64,000 nt of DNA from Oceanococcus sp041619555 (GCA_041619555.1 JBFKDQ010000014.1:1-64000), one strand, 5' to 3'. Counted from the stretch's first letter, positions 7,918 to 17,328 are shown. The notes: generated from the sequence alone by a model not told the origin. A program made the numbers and translations.

Positions 7918-10470
7918 TTGAATACAGATGCACGCCAGGGCCAGACCTGGACGGACCGGATTCTGCGGCTGGTTGAACCCCCCATCTTCGAGCACCGGCT
8001 GGCGACCCTGGCCGTGCTGATCGCCATCACCCTGGTGCTGGCGGTGCAGGCGGCGCGGATTCAGCCGGATGCCGGCTGGCTGAAGTCGATTCCGCTGGAT
8101 CATCCCTACATGCAGACCTTCCAGAAGTACTACAGCGACTTTGGTGGGGCCAATACGGTGCTATTCGCGCTGATCCAGGATGAAGGGGAGATCTACAATC
8201 CTGATTTCATGCAGAAGCTGGAGGAAGCGACCAACGACATCTTCTTCATGCCAGGGGTCGATCGTGCGCGGGTGATGTCCTTGTTCACGCCCAACGTGAC
8301 CTATGTGGAGAACATCGAGGGCGGGCTGGCCGGCTCCAACGTGATTCCGGCGGATTACGCGCCCAGCCCCGAGATGCTGGAGAAGGTCAAGTCGAATGTC
8401 GGCAAGGCGCAGGTGATCGGTCGCCTCGTCACCGAGGATCAGCGTGGCGCCATGGTGATGTCGGAATTGCTCGAATACGACCCGGGGACCGGCGAGAAGC
8501 TGGATTACCGCGCGGTCGGCGAGTACCTGGAAGGGCTGCGCGCCAAGTACGAACGCGATGGCGTGCGCGTGCACATCATCGGTTTCGCCAAAATCGTGCA
8601 CGACATGACCGATGCGGCGCTGGAAGTGGTTGGCTTCTTTCTTGTCGCCCTGCTGATGACGGGGCTGCTGCTGTGGCTGTACTGCGGTTCCTTCAAGCTG
8701 GCCATGCTGCCACTGGTGTGTTCCATCGTTGCGGTGATCTGGGAGTTCGGTCTGCTGACCTCGGTGGGTTTCGGTCTTGATCCCTTCGCGATCCTGGTGC
8801 CGTTCCTGGTGCTTTCGGTGTCGGTGTCCCATGGGGTGCAATACGTCAATGCCTGGGTCGCGGAAGTCGACCAGGGCGCCGATCGATACACCGCTTCGCT
8901 GGTCACCTTCCGGCGCTTGGCCATTCCCGGCACCACCGCCCTGATCACCGATGTGGCCGGCTTTGCCACCATCTACCTGATCAATATCCAGATCATCCGC
9001 GAGATGTCGCTGAACGCGGCCTTCGGCGTGGCCGCGATCATCATCACCAACAAGATGTTGATGCCGATCTGGCTGACCTATATCGACATCAAGGACATGG
9101 AGGCGTTCAGGCGCAAGCAGCTTAGGCGCGAAGCCCTGGGTGAGGGGTTGTGGAGCCTGCTGGCGCGGATCACCCACAAAGGGCCGGCAGCCGCCACGCT
9201 GCTGGTCTGCGGGGTGCTGCTGGGCCTGGCCGTTCACAAGTATCCGGACCTGAAGATCGGCGATGCGATCGAGGGCGTGCCGGAACTGCGGCCCGAATCG
9301 AGGTTCAATCAGGACTTTCGCCAGATCATCGGCAATTTCGAAATCGGCGTGGATCAGCTCAAGGTCATCGCCGAAACCCGGCCCAATGGCTGCGTGGACT
9401 ACGAGTTGATGGAGCAGATTGATCGCTTCTCCTGGCGCATGGAAAATCAGCCCGGCGTGCATTCCACCATGTCGCTGCTGACCTACGCCAAGCTGGTCTA
9501 TCAGGGCTTGTCTGAGGGGCGTCTGAATGCCCTGGTGCTGCCTCGCAACAAGTTTGCGCTGGCGCAGGCCACCGCTCTGGTGCCAACCACCACCGGCATC
9601 CTCAACGATGATTGCGACGCGATGGCGGTGCTGATTTTCACCACCGACCACAAATCGGAAACGATCGAGCATCTGGTGGCGGAGGTCAAACGCTTCAATG
9701 CCGAGAACAAGGCGCAGTTTTACCGCCGTGCGCCAGACCTGAGCCCGCAATACTGCGTGGCCAAGCGGGAAAGTTTCCAGGCCTTGCGCGCTGCGGAAAA
9801 GGCCGCCCGGGCGCTGGCCAGCGCGGCGCCCGGCGCGGAGCAGATCGATGCAGCGCGACAGCGGGTGGAGCAGCTTGAACGAGACTACACGGCGATGGAT
9901 CAGAACTGTCCGGTGCATTTCGCTCTGGCCAGCGGCAATGTCGGGGTGATGGCGGCGACCAATGAGGTGGTGGAAGAGCAGGAGTTGATGGTCGTGCTGT
10001 GGGTCTACGTCGTGATCCTGATCTTCATGTGGCTGTCGTTTCGCTCGGTGGCCGGGGTTCTGGCGGTGGTGCTGCCATTGTCCCTGGTCTCGACCATGGC
10101 CTACGCGGTGATGGCCGGTCTGGATATCGGTCTGAAGGTCGCGACCCTGCCGGTGGTGGCGCTGGCAGTGGGGATCGGTGTCGACTATGGGATCTACGTG
10201 TATTCCGAACTGGCGGCGGCGGTGAACCGGGGTATGAAGCTGGACGAGGCCTTCAAGTTCACCCTCCACCGCACCGGCAAGGCGGTGATCTTCATTGGCG
10301 TGTCGCTGGGTCTGAGCGTTGCGACCTGGACCTTCTCCGAACTGCAGTTCCAGATCGACATGGGCATCATGCTGGTGTTCATGTTCACCGCCAACATGTT
10401 CGGCGCCATTCTGGTGCTGCCCGCGCTGGCCCGTTTCCTGATGAAGATCCCGGCGGCCCAACTGGACTGA
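7918..10470 (+). CDS. MMPL/RND superfamily transporter
   Basis: This encodes 850 residues from a TTG start preceded by GGGAGAGGA. The layout is the classical duplicated RND half: TM1 near residue 30, a large periplasmic loop, a cluster of five TM segments (around residues 235-390), TM7 near residue 420, a second periplasmic loop and a last TM cluster (about 690-840) with VGIGVDYGIYVYSE. The second loop holds a coiled-coil-like charged stretch around residues 620-665. MMPL proteins move lipids, sterols or hydrophobic acids using the proton gradient. It is the third gene of the DUF1329-YCF48-MMPL operon, so joint function with these and DUF1302 is likely but unproven. Confidence 0.9.
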   Translation: MNTDARQGQTWTDRILRLVEPPIFEHRLATLAVLIAITLVLAVQAARIQPDAGWLKSIPLDHPYMQTFQKYYSDFGGANTVLFALIQDEGEIYNPDFMQKLEEATNDIFFMPGVDRARVMSLFTPNVTYVENIEGGLAGSNVIPADYAPSPEMLEKVKSNVGKAQVIGRLVTEDQRGAMVMSELLEYDPGTGEKLDYRAVGEYLEGLRAKYERDGVRVHIIGFAKIVHDMTDAALEVVGFFLVALLMTGLLLWLYCGSFKLAMLPLVCSIVAVIWEFGLLTSVGFGLDPFAILVPFLVLSVSVSHGVQYVNAWVAEVDQGADRYTASLVTFRRLAIPGTTALITDVAGFATIYLINIQIIREMSLNAAFGVAAIIITNKMLMPIWLTYIDIKDMEAFRRKQLRREALGEGLWSLLARITHKGPAAATLLVCGVLLGLAVHKYPDLKIGDAIEGVPELRPESRFNQDFRQIIGNFEIGVDQLKVIAETRPNGCVDYELMEQIDRFSWRMENQPGVHSTMSLLTYAKLVYQGLSEGRLNALVLPRNKFALAQATALVPTTTGILNDDCDAMAVLIFTTDHKSETIEHLVAEVKRFNAENKAQFYRRAPDLSPQYCVAKRESFQALRAAEKAARALASAAPGAEQIDAARQRVEQLERDYTAMDQNCPVHFALASGNVGVMAATNEVVEEQELMVVLWVYVVILIFMWLSFRSVAGVLAVVLPLSLVSTMAYAVMAGLDIGLKVATLPVVALAVGIGVDYGIYVYSELAAAVNRGMKLDEAFKFTLHRTGKAVIFIGVSLGLSVATWTFSELQFQIDMGIMLVFMFTANMFGAILVLPALARFLMKIPAAQLD

Positions 10471-10526
10471 AGGGCCGGCCGGACTTGCGCCAGCAGTCGC
10501 GGCGGACTGCGGCGCAAGGATTTCGC

Positions 10527-11924
10527 CTAGGCGAACTTCTGCAGGGCCTGGTGCAGGCAATCCCGCGCGTCGATGACGCAGTCCAGGTGGCCCAGCAGCA
10601 TGTAGACGCCGGCCAGTCGCCGGTGCAGGAAGATGATCTCGCGTGGCGGCATCTGGAAATGAATGGTGGCGGCCGCGCGGGACAGCAGTTTGCCGGCTTC
10701 CAGAAAGACATCGCCTTTGGACCAGAGGTAGGCCCCCTCGGGGGTAAACATCTCGCTGCGCACATCGTCGCGGCCGGCACAGAAGGGCTCCATGATCTGG
10801 CAGATCATCTGATAGAAATCGCGATGGACCGATTCCGGATAACAGCGCTCCATCAGGCCGATGCCGCAACTGCCGTCCAGGACCGCCTGCGGGTCGCGAT
10901 TGATGCCGCCGAGCAGAATGCGCGAATAGGCGCGGACGAACTCCGGGTCGAAGCTACGCGTGGCGCCGAAATCCAGCAACACGATGCGCTCACCATCAGC
11001 TTCGATGCGGATGCGGTAGTTGCCGTAGTGGGGGTCGGTCTGCACCATGTGCCAGTCAAAAAATTCGGTGCAGAACAGCTCGAAAAAGGCCATGCCCAGA
11101 GCATCCCTGCGCGACTGCGGCAGGGCCTTGATGCGCGGATCACGCAGAGACAAGCCTTCCTCGTAGCTCATCAGCAGCAGATCCCGGGTGCAGAATTCGT
11201 CTTCCAGCCGCGGCACGATGAAGCGTCGGTCCTGCTGCAGGCCCTGGCGGAAGCTGCGGGTCATCCGTGCTTCGTGGACATAGTCCACTTCCCGGTGCAG
11301 CATCTCGCGGATTTCAGCCATGATTGGCTGCGGTGACAGATGCTGCGGAATGATGTGGCCGAGGATCAGCAGGCGGGAGATGGTCGCGATATCGGAGTCG
11401 ATGGCCGCTTCGACGCCGGGATAGCGGATCTTCAGACAGAGCTTGCGGCCGTCGCTGCGCAGGTAGGCGACATGCGCCTGACCAAGCGATGCGGCCGCGA
11501 TCGGCTCCTGTTCGATGTCCAGCTCTGCCATACGCGCGTCGCCCAGTGAGGACCTGACCACCGGTTCGACCACCGCCCAGTCCACATGCACGGTGTCATC
11601 CTGCAGGCTCTGCAAAATCGCGACGGCTTCCGGCGGCATGAAATATTGGCCATAGAGCGACAACATCTGGCCGGCTTTCATCACGCTGCCCTTGAGCTGG
11701 CCGAGCTCGTCGACGAATCGCCGGGTTTCGGCAATCATGAAATCCCGGTTGGCGGACTCGCGTTTGGCGCCATCGCGGAACAGGTTGCCGAGCCCGTGGC
11801 CGGCTGCGCGCATGCCCGCGCCCATGCCCATGCGGGTCATGGTGATGTTGCGTTGCAGGGGTCTGGTTTTGAGTTTTTTCAGGCTGGTCTTGCGTTCGGG
11901 AGGTTGCTCGCTCACGGGGCTCAC
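10527..11924 (-). CDS. ABC1/AarF (UbiB-like) atypical kinase family protein
   Basis: This encodes 465 residues from a GTG start. Family marks are the KxGQ motif (VMKAGQMLS), the alanine-rich loop AAASLGQAH followed by the invariant lysine in LKIRYPG, the EVDYVHEA helix, the catalytic-loop DPHYGNY and the metal-binding LLDFGATR. UbiB/COQ8 proteins are ATPases or kinases supporting ubiquinone synthesis and lipid homeostasis. This member is shorter than E. coli UbiB (about 545) and I see no C-terminal membrane anchor, so it may be a paralogue rather than UbiB itself. It is transcribed towards the MMPL gene and stands alone. Confidence 0.85.
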   Translation of the reverse strand: MSPVSEQPPERKTSLKKLKTRPLQRNITMTRMGMGAGMRAAGHGLGNLFRDGAKRESANRDFMIAETRRFVDELGQLKGSVMKAGQMLSLYGQYFMPPEAVAILQSLQDDTVHVDWAVVEPVVRSSLGDARMAELDIEQEPIAAASLGQAHVAYLRSDGRKLCLKIRYPGVEAAIDSDIATISRLLILGHIIPQHLSPQPIMAEIREMLHREVDYVHEARMTRSFRQGLQQDRRFIVPRLEDEFCTRDLLLMSYEEGLSLRDPRIKALPQSRRDALGMAFFELFCTEFFDWHMVQTDPHYGNYRIRIEADGERIVLLDFGATRSFDPEFVRAYSRILLGGINRDPQAVLDGSCGIGLMERCYPESVHRDFYQMICQIMEPFCAGRDDVRSEMFTPEGAYLWSKGDVFLEAGKLLSRAAATIHFQMPPREIIFLHRRLAGVYMLLGHLDCVIDARDCLHQALQKFA

Positions 11925-11992
11925 GGATGGGGGTTGCGCCCATATTGTAGTCCCCTTATGTTGGCCGATGCGAAATGGCAGGGAATGAGAAA

Positions 11993-13009
11993 ATGGCGAA
12001 AAAGCTTTTGCGAACAGCGCTTGTGCTGATGATGGGGTTACCCCTGGGCGCCTGCCTGCAGCCGGAGGAGGACCCTGCGGGTGGCGCCACCACGGAGCCC
12101 GCGCTGGAGACCAGCGTGGACGTGCTGGATGCTGCCTTGAGCTGTACCGATTTCGACAACCCGGACAAGGAGCCGGTGCTGCTGATCCATGGCACCGGTA
12201 CCTATGCGCAGGAGCAGTTTGACTGGAATTACCTGCTCTGGCTGCGGGCGCAGGGTTTTGATGTGTGCATGGTCAGCTATCCCGACCGCGGCTTTGGCGA
12301 CCAGCAGATCGCCGCCGAGTATGTCGTGCATGCGGTGCGGCGGATCCATGCCGAAAGTGGACGGCGGGTCGATATGGTGGGGCATAGCCAGGGCGGCTCC
12401 ATGCCGCGCTGGGCGATCAAGTGGTGGCCCAGTGTGCAGCAGGCGGTCGATGATTTCGTCATGCATGCGCCGGTGAATCATGGCACCAGCATTGCGGAGT
12501 CGAGCGGATCTTCATTCACCCCGATGCCGGCTTCATTCTTCCAGTTCGCGCCGAATTCAAATTTTGTCACCGCCCTGAATGCCGGGGATGAGACCCCTGG
12601 CGAGATCGACTACACCTCGATCTTTACGGTGTTCGACGAACTGGTGCAGCCGCAGGTGCCCGAATCCACCTCGGCGCTGGATCTGGGACAGGACAACCCC
12701 AGGGTCAGCAATATCCTGTTGCAGGACATCTGTCCCGGTCGCATGGCCGACCATGCCAGTATCGGCCTGAGCGACTACACCACGGCGATGCTGACGCTTG
12801 ATGCGCTGGTGAACGACGGGCCGGCCGATTTCGAACGCGCCGGCGGACTGGTCCTGTGCGTCAATCAGAGTTTTGTCGATGATCCGCAGGCGGTGCCGGG
12901 CCTGTTCAGCGCCGGTGAGGATTTTGCCAATCATCCGCCTTCGAATGAAAACTCGGTGTCCGAGGAGCCCGAACTCAAGCCGTATGCCCGCGACGCCGCC
13001 GCGGATTGA
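11993..13009 (+). CDS. Lipoprotein alpha/beta-hydrolase (triacylglycerol lipase/esterase type)
   Basis: This encodes 338 residues. The start at 11993 has AGGGA eight to nine bases upstream; an ATG at 11975 would only extend the n-region. The lipobox LGAC follows LRTALVLMMGLP, so the protein should be lipid-anchored in the envelope. Catalytic marks are LLIHGTGTY (oxyanion region), GHSQGG with the nucleophilic serine, and a late ADHASIGLSDY that may hold the catalytic histidine. The pattern resembles class-2 lipases and Candida lipase B-like bacterial enzymes. The 3 prime end overlaps the next gene by 26 bp, suggesting coupled expression. Natural substrates (glycerides, wax or polyesters) cannot be read from the sequence. 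Confidence 0.8.
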   Translation: MAKKLLRTALVLMMGLPLGACLQPEEDPAGGATTEPALETSVDVLDAALSCTDFDNPDKEPVLLIHGTGTYAQEQFDWNYLLWLRAQGFDVCMVSYPDRGFGDQQIAAEYVVHAVRRIHAESGRRVDMVGHSQGGSMPRWAIKWWPSVQQAVDDFVMHAPVNHGTSIAESSGSSFTPMPASFFQFAPNSNFVTALNAGDETPGEIDYTSIFTVFDELVQPQVPESTSALDLGQDNPRVSNILLQDICPGRMADHASIGLSDYTTAMLTLDALVNDGPADFERAGGLVLCVNQSFVDDPQAVPGLFSAGEDFANHPPSNENSVSEEPELKPYARDAAAD

Positions 13010-14207
13010 TGCATTGGCCTCCGGCGCCGAGATCGCCGGCAGTTATGCCCGCATCTGCTTGGCGTCGCTGGGGCATGAAGTCGACGGTGGTCGCTTAGGT
13101 CTGCGCAAAGCGCTAGGTGTGGCTGAAGCCTGGCGTGATAGCGGTCTGGATCGCTTGACCGGGCCGCGCAGCCATGCGCTGGCCTGTCCGCTGCCGCTGC
13201 CGCTGTATGCCGACGGGGTGATGCTGGCGCTCAACAGCCTGCTGCCTGCGGAACGGCAGCTGCCCTGGCTGGGGCGCCGGATTCTCGGCATGCGGCGGCT
13301 GAGCCACCGCCTGTGCCGGGGTGGCCAGGTTTCCGCCGGCGGCAGCTGTCATTTGCTGCCAGGTCGGGGCGGCTGGCTCGCGGTCAATCTGGCGCGTGAA
13401 GACGACTGGGCCTTGCTGCCGGCCTGGCTGGAGCAGGGTGAACTGTCCGACTGGTCGGCAGTCGCCGCAGCGGTGGCGGCGGGCGCAGATGTGGCGAAGC
13501 TGCAGGCGCGTGCGCGACTGCTGGGTCTGGCGGTGGCGCTGGTCGGACCGCCGCCGGCGCAGCGTCCCTGGTTCAGTATCGAGGCCAGCGGACCACGGGC
13601 GAGGTCCGCGAAACCGAGGCCGCTGGTGCTGGATCTGAGCAGTCTGTGGGCCGGTCCGTTGTGCACGCAGCTGCTGCAGATGGGGGGCGCCGAGGTGATC
13701 AAGATCGAGCATCCGCGCCGACCGGACGGGGCACGCTTCGGTCCGCCGCTTTTCTTTCGCTGCCTCAATCAGGGCAAGCATGAGCAGGCGCTGGATCTGG
13801 CTCGATCAGCAGATCATGAGCGGTTTCTTGAACTGCTTGGCCGGGCTGACATCGTGGTGGAAGGTTTGCGGCCCAGGGTGTTGCAGCAATTCGGCGTGCG
13901 CGCGGAAGATTGGCTGCAGCAGCGTGCGGGGCGGACCTGGCTCAGCATTACCGGCTATGGTCGCGGATCGCCGCAGGGGGAGTGGGTGGCCTTTGGTGAT
14001 GATGCCGCGGTTGCCGGCGGTCTCGCCCATCTGATGCAAACCCTTTACGGCGAGCCACTGTTTGTCGGTGATGCGATTGCCGATCCGCTCACCGGGCTGC
14101 ATGCGGCGCTGGCGCTTGGTGCCACGCATCTGGCTGGTGGCGGGCGGCTGATCTCAGTGCCCATGCGGGATGTCGTCGCCCACTGTGCTCGGGTTGGCGG
14201 CCTGTAG
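12984..14207 (+). CDS. Family III (CaiB/BaiF-type) CoA-transferase
   Basis: This encodes 407 residues. The start at 12984 overlaps the lipase end by 26 bp. The family III signature LVLDLSSLWAGPLCTQLL and GGAEVIKIEHP appears only near residue 213, although in formyl-CoA transferase or CaiB it opens the protein. The first 210 residues (for example GGSCHLLPGRGGWLAVNLA) look like the C-terminal type of segment seen in other members. Thus the order of halves seems permuted, as I recall for a group of actinobacterial-type homologues. It should move CoA between carboxylic acids. The 3 prime end overlaps the opposing gene by 54 bp. Confidence 0.75.
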   Translation: MPATPPRIDALASGAEIAGSYARICLASLGHEVDGGRLGLRKALGVAEAWRDSGLDRLTGPRSHALACPLPLPLYADGVMLALNSLLPAERQLPWLGRRILGMRRLSHRLCRGGQVSAGGSCHLLPGRGGWLAVNLAREDDWALLPAWLEQGELSDWSAVAAAVAAGADVAKLQARARLLGLAVALVGPPPAQRPWFSIEASGPRARSAKPRPLVLDLSSLWAGPLCTQLLQMGGAEVIKIEHPRRPDGARFGPPLFFRCLNQGKHEQALDLARSADHERFLELLGRADIVVEGLRPRVLQQFGVRAEDWLQQRAGRTWLSITGYGRGSPQGEWVAFGDDAAVAGGLAHLMQTLYGEPLFVGDAIADPLTGLHAALALGATHLAGGGRLISVPMRDVVAHCARVGGL

Positions 14208-15203
14208 CCAGCGGCGCTGTCCCACCTGCTGCTTGATGATCTCGATCATGTCGATGATGGCGCGGGATAGCTCATCACTGGCGCCGGGGCCCTGCGCGGC
14301 ATCGGCAAAGGCGTCGAAGCCGGTATTGCCCATGTCTTCGAACAGGGCCCGAAAGCGGACGCTGTCGAGCTGGGCGGCGAATTCGTCCAGGACACGGCAG
14401 ACAATGTCGGTAATCGCGTGATCCAGCAGATCGCCGACCTGGCCGCCGACCAGGGGGATCCGGTCGATGCGGCGGATTTCCCGGTTCTGGCGCACCGCGG
14501 TGCTCACCGCCTGGGTCACGATGCCATGCAGTTCCATGCGGGAGTCGGCGTAGGCCTCACGTGCCAGCACGCTGAAACGGCGGTACAGCGCTTCGATAAT
14601 CAGGCTTTGTCGCGGCAGCAGCACTTCATTGATGAGCCGGCGTTCGATGGCATGGGAGGCGGCGATTTCCGTCTGCACGCCGCCGAGTACGCGCAACACG
14701 ACGCGATCGGAAATTTCCTCCATCAGGATGTCGTATCCGCGCAGGACGATCTGATACAGCGTCCAGGTCCGGTAGTCGATCCATCCCAGGTGCTGTAGCC
14801 GGCGCAGGATCGCAATCACCCGCAGGATACGCAGCCAGCGAAAGCCGGCGATCGGAATGCAGCCGATGATGTCGTACCAGTGCAGGATGGGGTAGGCGAA
14901 CCAGTAGGGATAACGTCGGCTGTGCAGTGCAGCGGCCCAGCGCAGCAGGAATTCGCTGATGAAAATGGCGACAAAAACCAGATCGATGCGGAAGAAATTC
15001 TCATGCACGATGGCGTAGTCGCTGAGCCACGGCTGCGGCAGCACCAGGCCCATCAGCGCGCGCAGGTCCCTGACCGACCACAGCGCATCAAAAATGATCC
15101 AGCCCAGATTGATCACGGCCAAACCGACCATGAACAAATCCAGGCCGAGCCCGGCAAGCGCCTGGCGCGAGCGTTGCGGGCGTTTGGCCGATCCGGAGCT
15201 CAA
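14154..15203 (-). CDS. Voltage-sensor-like/ion-transport-type membrane protein
   Basis: This encodes 349 residues. Four hydrophobic segments occupy roughly residues 20-165, with acidic residues in the second or third (AIFISEFLLRW) and a basic, arginine-spaced last segment (FRWLRILRVIAILRRL), as in S4 of voltage sensors. No pore-loop selectivity filter can be seen after it; a long soluble helical C-terminal region follows. It could be a voltage-sensing-domain protein or a degenerate ion channel. Its start overlaps the upstream SRPBCC stop (ATGA), and its end overlaps the CoA-transferase gene on the opposite strand. Confidence 0.6.
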   Translation of the reverse strand: MSSGSAKRPQRSRQALAGLGLDLFMVGLAVINLGWIIFDALWSVRDLRALMGLVLPQPWLSDYAIVHENFFRIDLVFVAIFISEFLLRWAAALHSRRYPYWFAYPILHWYDIIGCIPIAGFRWLRILRVIAILRRLQHLGWIDYRTWTLYQIVLRGYDILMEEISDRVVLRVLGGVQTEIAASHAIERRLINEVLLPRQSLIIEALYRRFSVLAREAYADSRMELHGIVTQAVSTAVRQNREIRRIDRIPLVGGQVGDLLDHAITDIVCRVLDEFAAQLDSVRFRALFEDMGNTGFDAFADAAQGPGASDELSRAIIDMIEIIKQQVGQRRWLQAANPSTVGDDIPHGH

Positions 15204-15670
15204 GCGGCGGCGATGAGTCGATCCGCTTTGGGCAAGCCCTGGCCGAGGGTGCGGGCCATGATTCTGGCGATCAGGCCGGTGGTGCCGGGGAGGCGTCCGG
15301 TCAGGCGGATTCGGTAATCCATCAGGGTGCCGTCGCCGTCGTCACTGAACCGCATGATGCCGTAGTGATTCTTGACCGGCGAACCTTTGACGATGGTGTA
15401 CTCGATGCGCTCGCCGGGCTCGAAGGCCTCGATGCGTTCGTCAAATGTGGGGCCCGGCCCCAGGGCGATGGTGCGGACCGAGCCCAGGCCATTGGGGTTG
15501 GCATCGCCTGGCGCGGGCTGGCTCAGGCGGATCTTCCCGCCAAAGACATGGGCGAGATTTTCATGCACCGCGAAAAACTCGAAGACCCGCTGGCGTGGAT
15601 GCGGGAAATGGATGCGGGCATGGATCTCGGCTCCGCCGTCCTTGCGTGTCACTTCGGTGCTGGCGCTCAT
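15200..15670 (-). CDS. SRPBCC family protein
   Basis: This encodes 156 residues with an IHFPHPRQRVFEFFAVHEN start, a GLGSVRTIALGPGPTFDERI middle and a long C-terminal helix (IARIMARTLGQGL), the helix-grip pattern of SRPBCC lipid- or ligand-binding proteins. There is no signal peptide. It overlaps the membrane-protein gene by four bases and probably shares its transcript. It is unrelated at sequence level, by eye, to the SRPBCC gene at 424-879 beyond the fold pattern. Confidence 0.75.
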   Translation of the reverse strand: MSASTEVTRKDGGAEIHARIHFPHPRQRVFEFFAVHENLAHVFGGKIRLSQPAPGDANPNGLGSVRTIALGPGPTFDERIEAFEPGERIEYTIVKGSPVKNHYGIMRFSDDGDGTLMDYRIRLTGRLPGTTGLIARIMARTLGQGLPKADRLIAAA

Positions 15671-15729
15671 GGCTATCCTCGCGGCAAAAAGGCATTATCG
15701 CACCGAATGTTATTTTCGGCCGATCGGGC

Positions 15730-17235
15730 ATGCAGGATCCATCAGTCAGCGCCAGAAACCCTCCGCGTGATCTGCCGCCAGCTTTGCTGCTGCGTAATGT
15801 GAGCCTTGATGATGGCCGTGGCTGCGATGTGCGGATTGCGACCGGGCGCATCGAGGCCATCGGGCCGGATCTGCCCTCCGGCGATGCGGTGTGCCTGGAT
15901 GCCGACGGCGCATGCCTGCTGCCGGCGCTCAAGGATCATCATCTGCATCTGTATGCGACCGCTGCGGCACGCGCCTCCGTGGCCTGCGGGGCGCCGCAGG
16001 TGCAGTCCAGGACGCAGTTGCAGGCGGCCTTGCAGGCGGCCCGCCCGGACGCTACGGGCTGGATCCGTGGCGTCGATTTTCACCCGCGCCTATGCGGTGA
16101 ACTGGATCTGGCGAGCCTGGATGCCTGGGTGCCGCAACATCCCTTGCGCATCGCTCATGCCAGTGGCCGGCTTTGGTACCTGAACACGGCGGCCATGCAG
16201 CGTCTGGGCGAGGGGCCCTGGGAAACTCTGCAGGGCCGTCGAACCGGCCGGCTGGTGGATGCCGATGCCTGGCTGCGCACGAAACTGCCGAGCCAGCCGC
16301 CGCGTCTGAAGGCGCTCAGCCGGCAACTGGCCCGTTGGGGCGTGGTGGCGGTGACCGATACCGGTCCGGCGAATGACCGCCAGACCCTGGCGCTGCTGCG
16401 CGAGGCGCGGGCCAGCGGGGAATTGTTGCAGCGGGTGCAGATGATGGGGACGGAAGATCTGCATGCCGGTTTTATCCGCGGCGCCGCCACGGCGGCGGAT
16501 GGGATCCGCGTGGCGGCGCTCAAGATTCACCTGCTGGAATCAGAGCTGCCGGATTTCGAGGGGCTGTGCGCCTGCATCCGCCGCAGTCACGCGCTGGGTC
16601 GTCCGGTCGCTTTTCACTGTGTCAGCCGGCTCGAACTGGTGTTTGCTCTCAGCGCCCTGGATGAGGTCGGCAGCCTGCCGGGCGATCGCATCGAACACGC
16701 CGGGATCTGCCCTGATGAGGCCCTGCTGCAGATCAGGCGTCTGCGTCTGAGCGTGGTGACCCAGCCAGGATTCATCTCCGCCCGAGGAGATCGTTATCTG
16801 GCCGAGGTGAGCTCGGAAGATCAGCCTTTTCTGTATCGCCTGGCCTCGTTTCTGGCTGCCGGTGTGCCGTTGGCCGGCAGTTCGGACGCCCCCTACGGCG
16901 AACTCAATCCCTGGAGTGGGATGCAGGCGGCGATCAGCCGGCGCACCCAGGCAGGTAAACGGTTGGGCGCTGGTGAAGCGCTGAGCCCCGAGCAGGCTCT
17001 GGCGCTCTACACCGGCGAGCTGGCCACGCCCGGCGTGCCAGTGCCCCCCTTGCGTCCTGGACAGGTCGCGGATCTGTGTTTGTTGGATCGTAGTTGGGAG
17101 CGGGCGCGGCAGGCGCCCGCTGAGGTGAGTCCTCGTCTGACCCTGTTGGAGGGCCGGGTGATCTGGTCTGATGTGCAGTCAACTGCGCCCGACGGTCACC
17201 CGATCGGACGATTCCTCGCGGGTGGTGATTTGTGA
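15730..17235 (+). CDS. Amidohydrolase family protein (YtcJ-like)
   Basis: This encodes 501 residues. Metal-ligand motifs are DHHLHLY near residue 77 (the HxH on strand 1), a lysine in LKIHLLES, FHCVSR, RIEHAG and the late SSDAPYGELNPW that supplies the catalytic aspartate. Order and spacing match the YtcJ-like branch of amidohydrolases, cytoplasmic zinc enzymes acting on amides, ureas or cyclic esters; the substrate is unknown. It is divergent from the SRPBCC gene with a 59-bp intergenic region. The rubredoxin gene follows after 93 bp. Confidence 0.8.
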   Translation: MQDPSVSARNPPRDLPPALLLRNVSLDDGRGCDVRIATGRIEAIGPDLPSGDAVCLDADGACLLPALKDHHLHLYATAAARASVACGAPQVQSRTQLQAALQAARPDATGWIRGVDFHPRLCGELDLASLDAWVPQHPLRIAHASGRLWYLNTAAMQRLGEGPWETLQGRRTGRLVDADAWLRTKLPSQPPRLKALSRQLARWGVVAVTDTGPANDRQTLALLREARASGELLQRVQMMGTEDLHAGFIRGAATAADGIRVAALKIHLLESELPDFEGLCACIRRSHALGRPVAFHCVSRLELVFALSALDEVGSLPGDRIEHAGICPDEALLQIRRLRLSVVTQPGFISARGDRYLAEVSSEDQPFLYRLASFLAAGVPLAGSSDAPYGELNPWSGMQAAISRRTQAGKRLGAGEALSPEQALALYTGELATPGVPVPPLRPGQVADLCLLDRSWERARQAPAEVSPRLTLLEGRVIWSDVQSTAPDGHPIGRFLAGGDL

Positions 17236-17328
17236 CATTGAACGTTTTGACAGGCGGATCGCTGTGCCTTTGCTCTCGTTCCGAAGGGCGGCGAAGGGCG
17301 TTGCGGTAGCCAGCGAAGGGGACAGCGG

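Noticed and set aside
8161..10869. Very long open frame antisense to the MMPL gene
   Set aside because: It is a by-product of GC-biased codon use; composition is rich in His, Arg and Gln, has no domain motif, and the opposite strand encodes a clear transporter.
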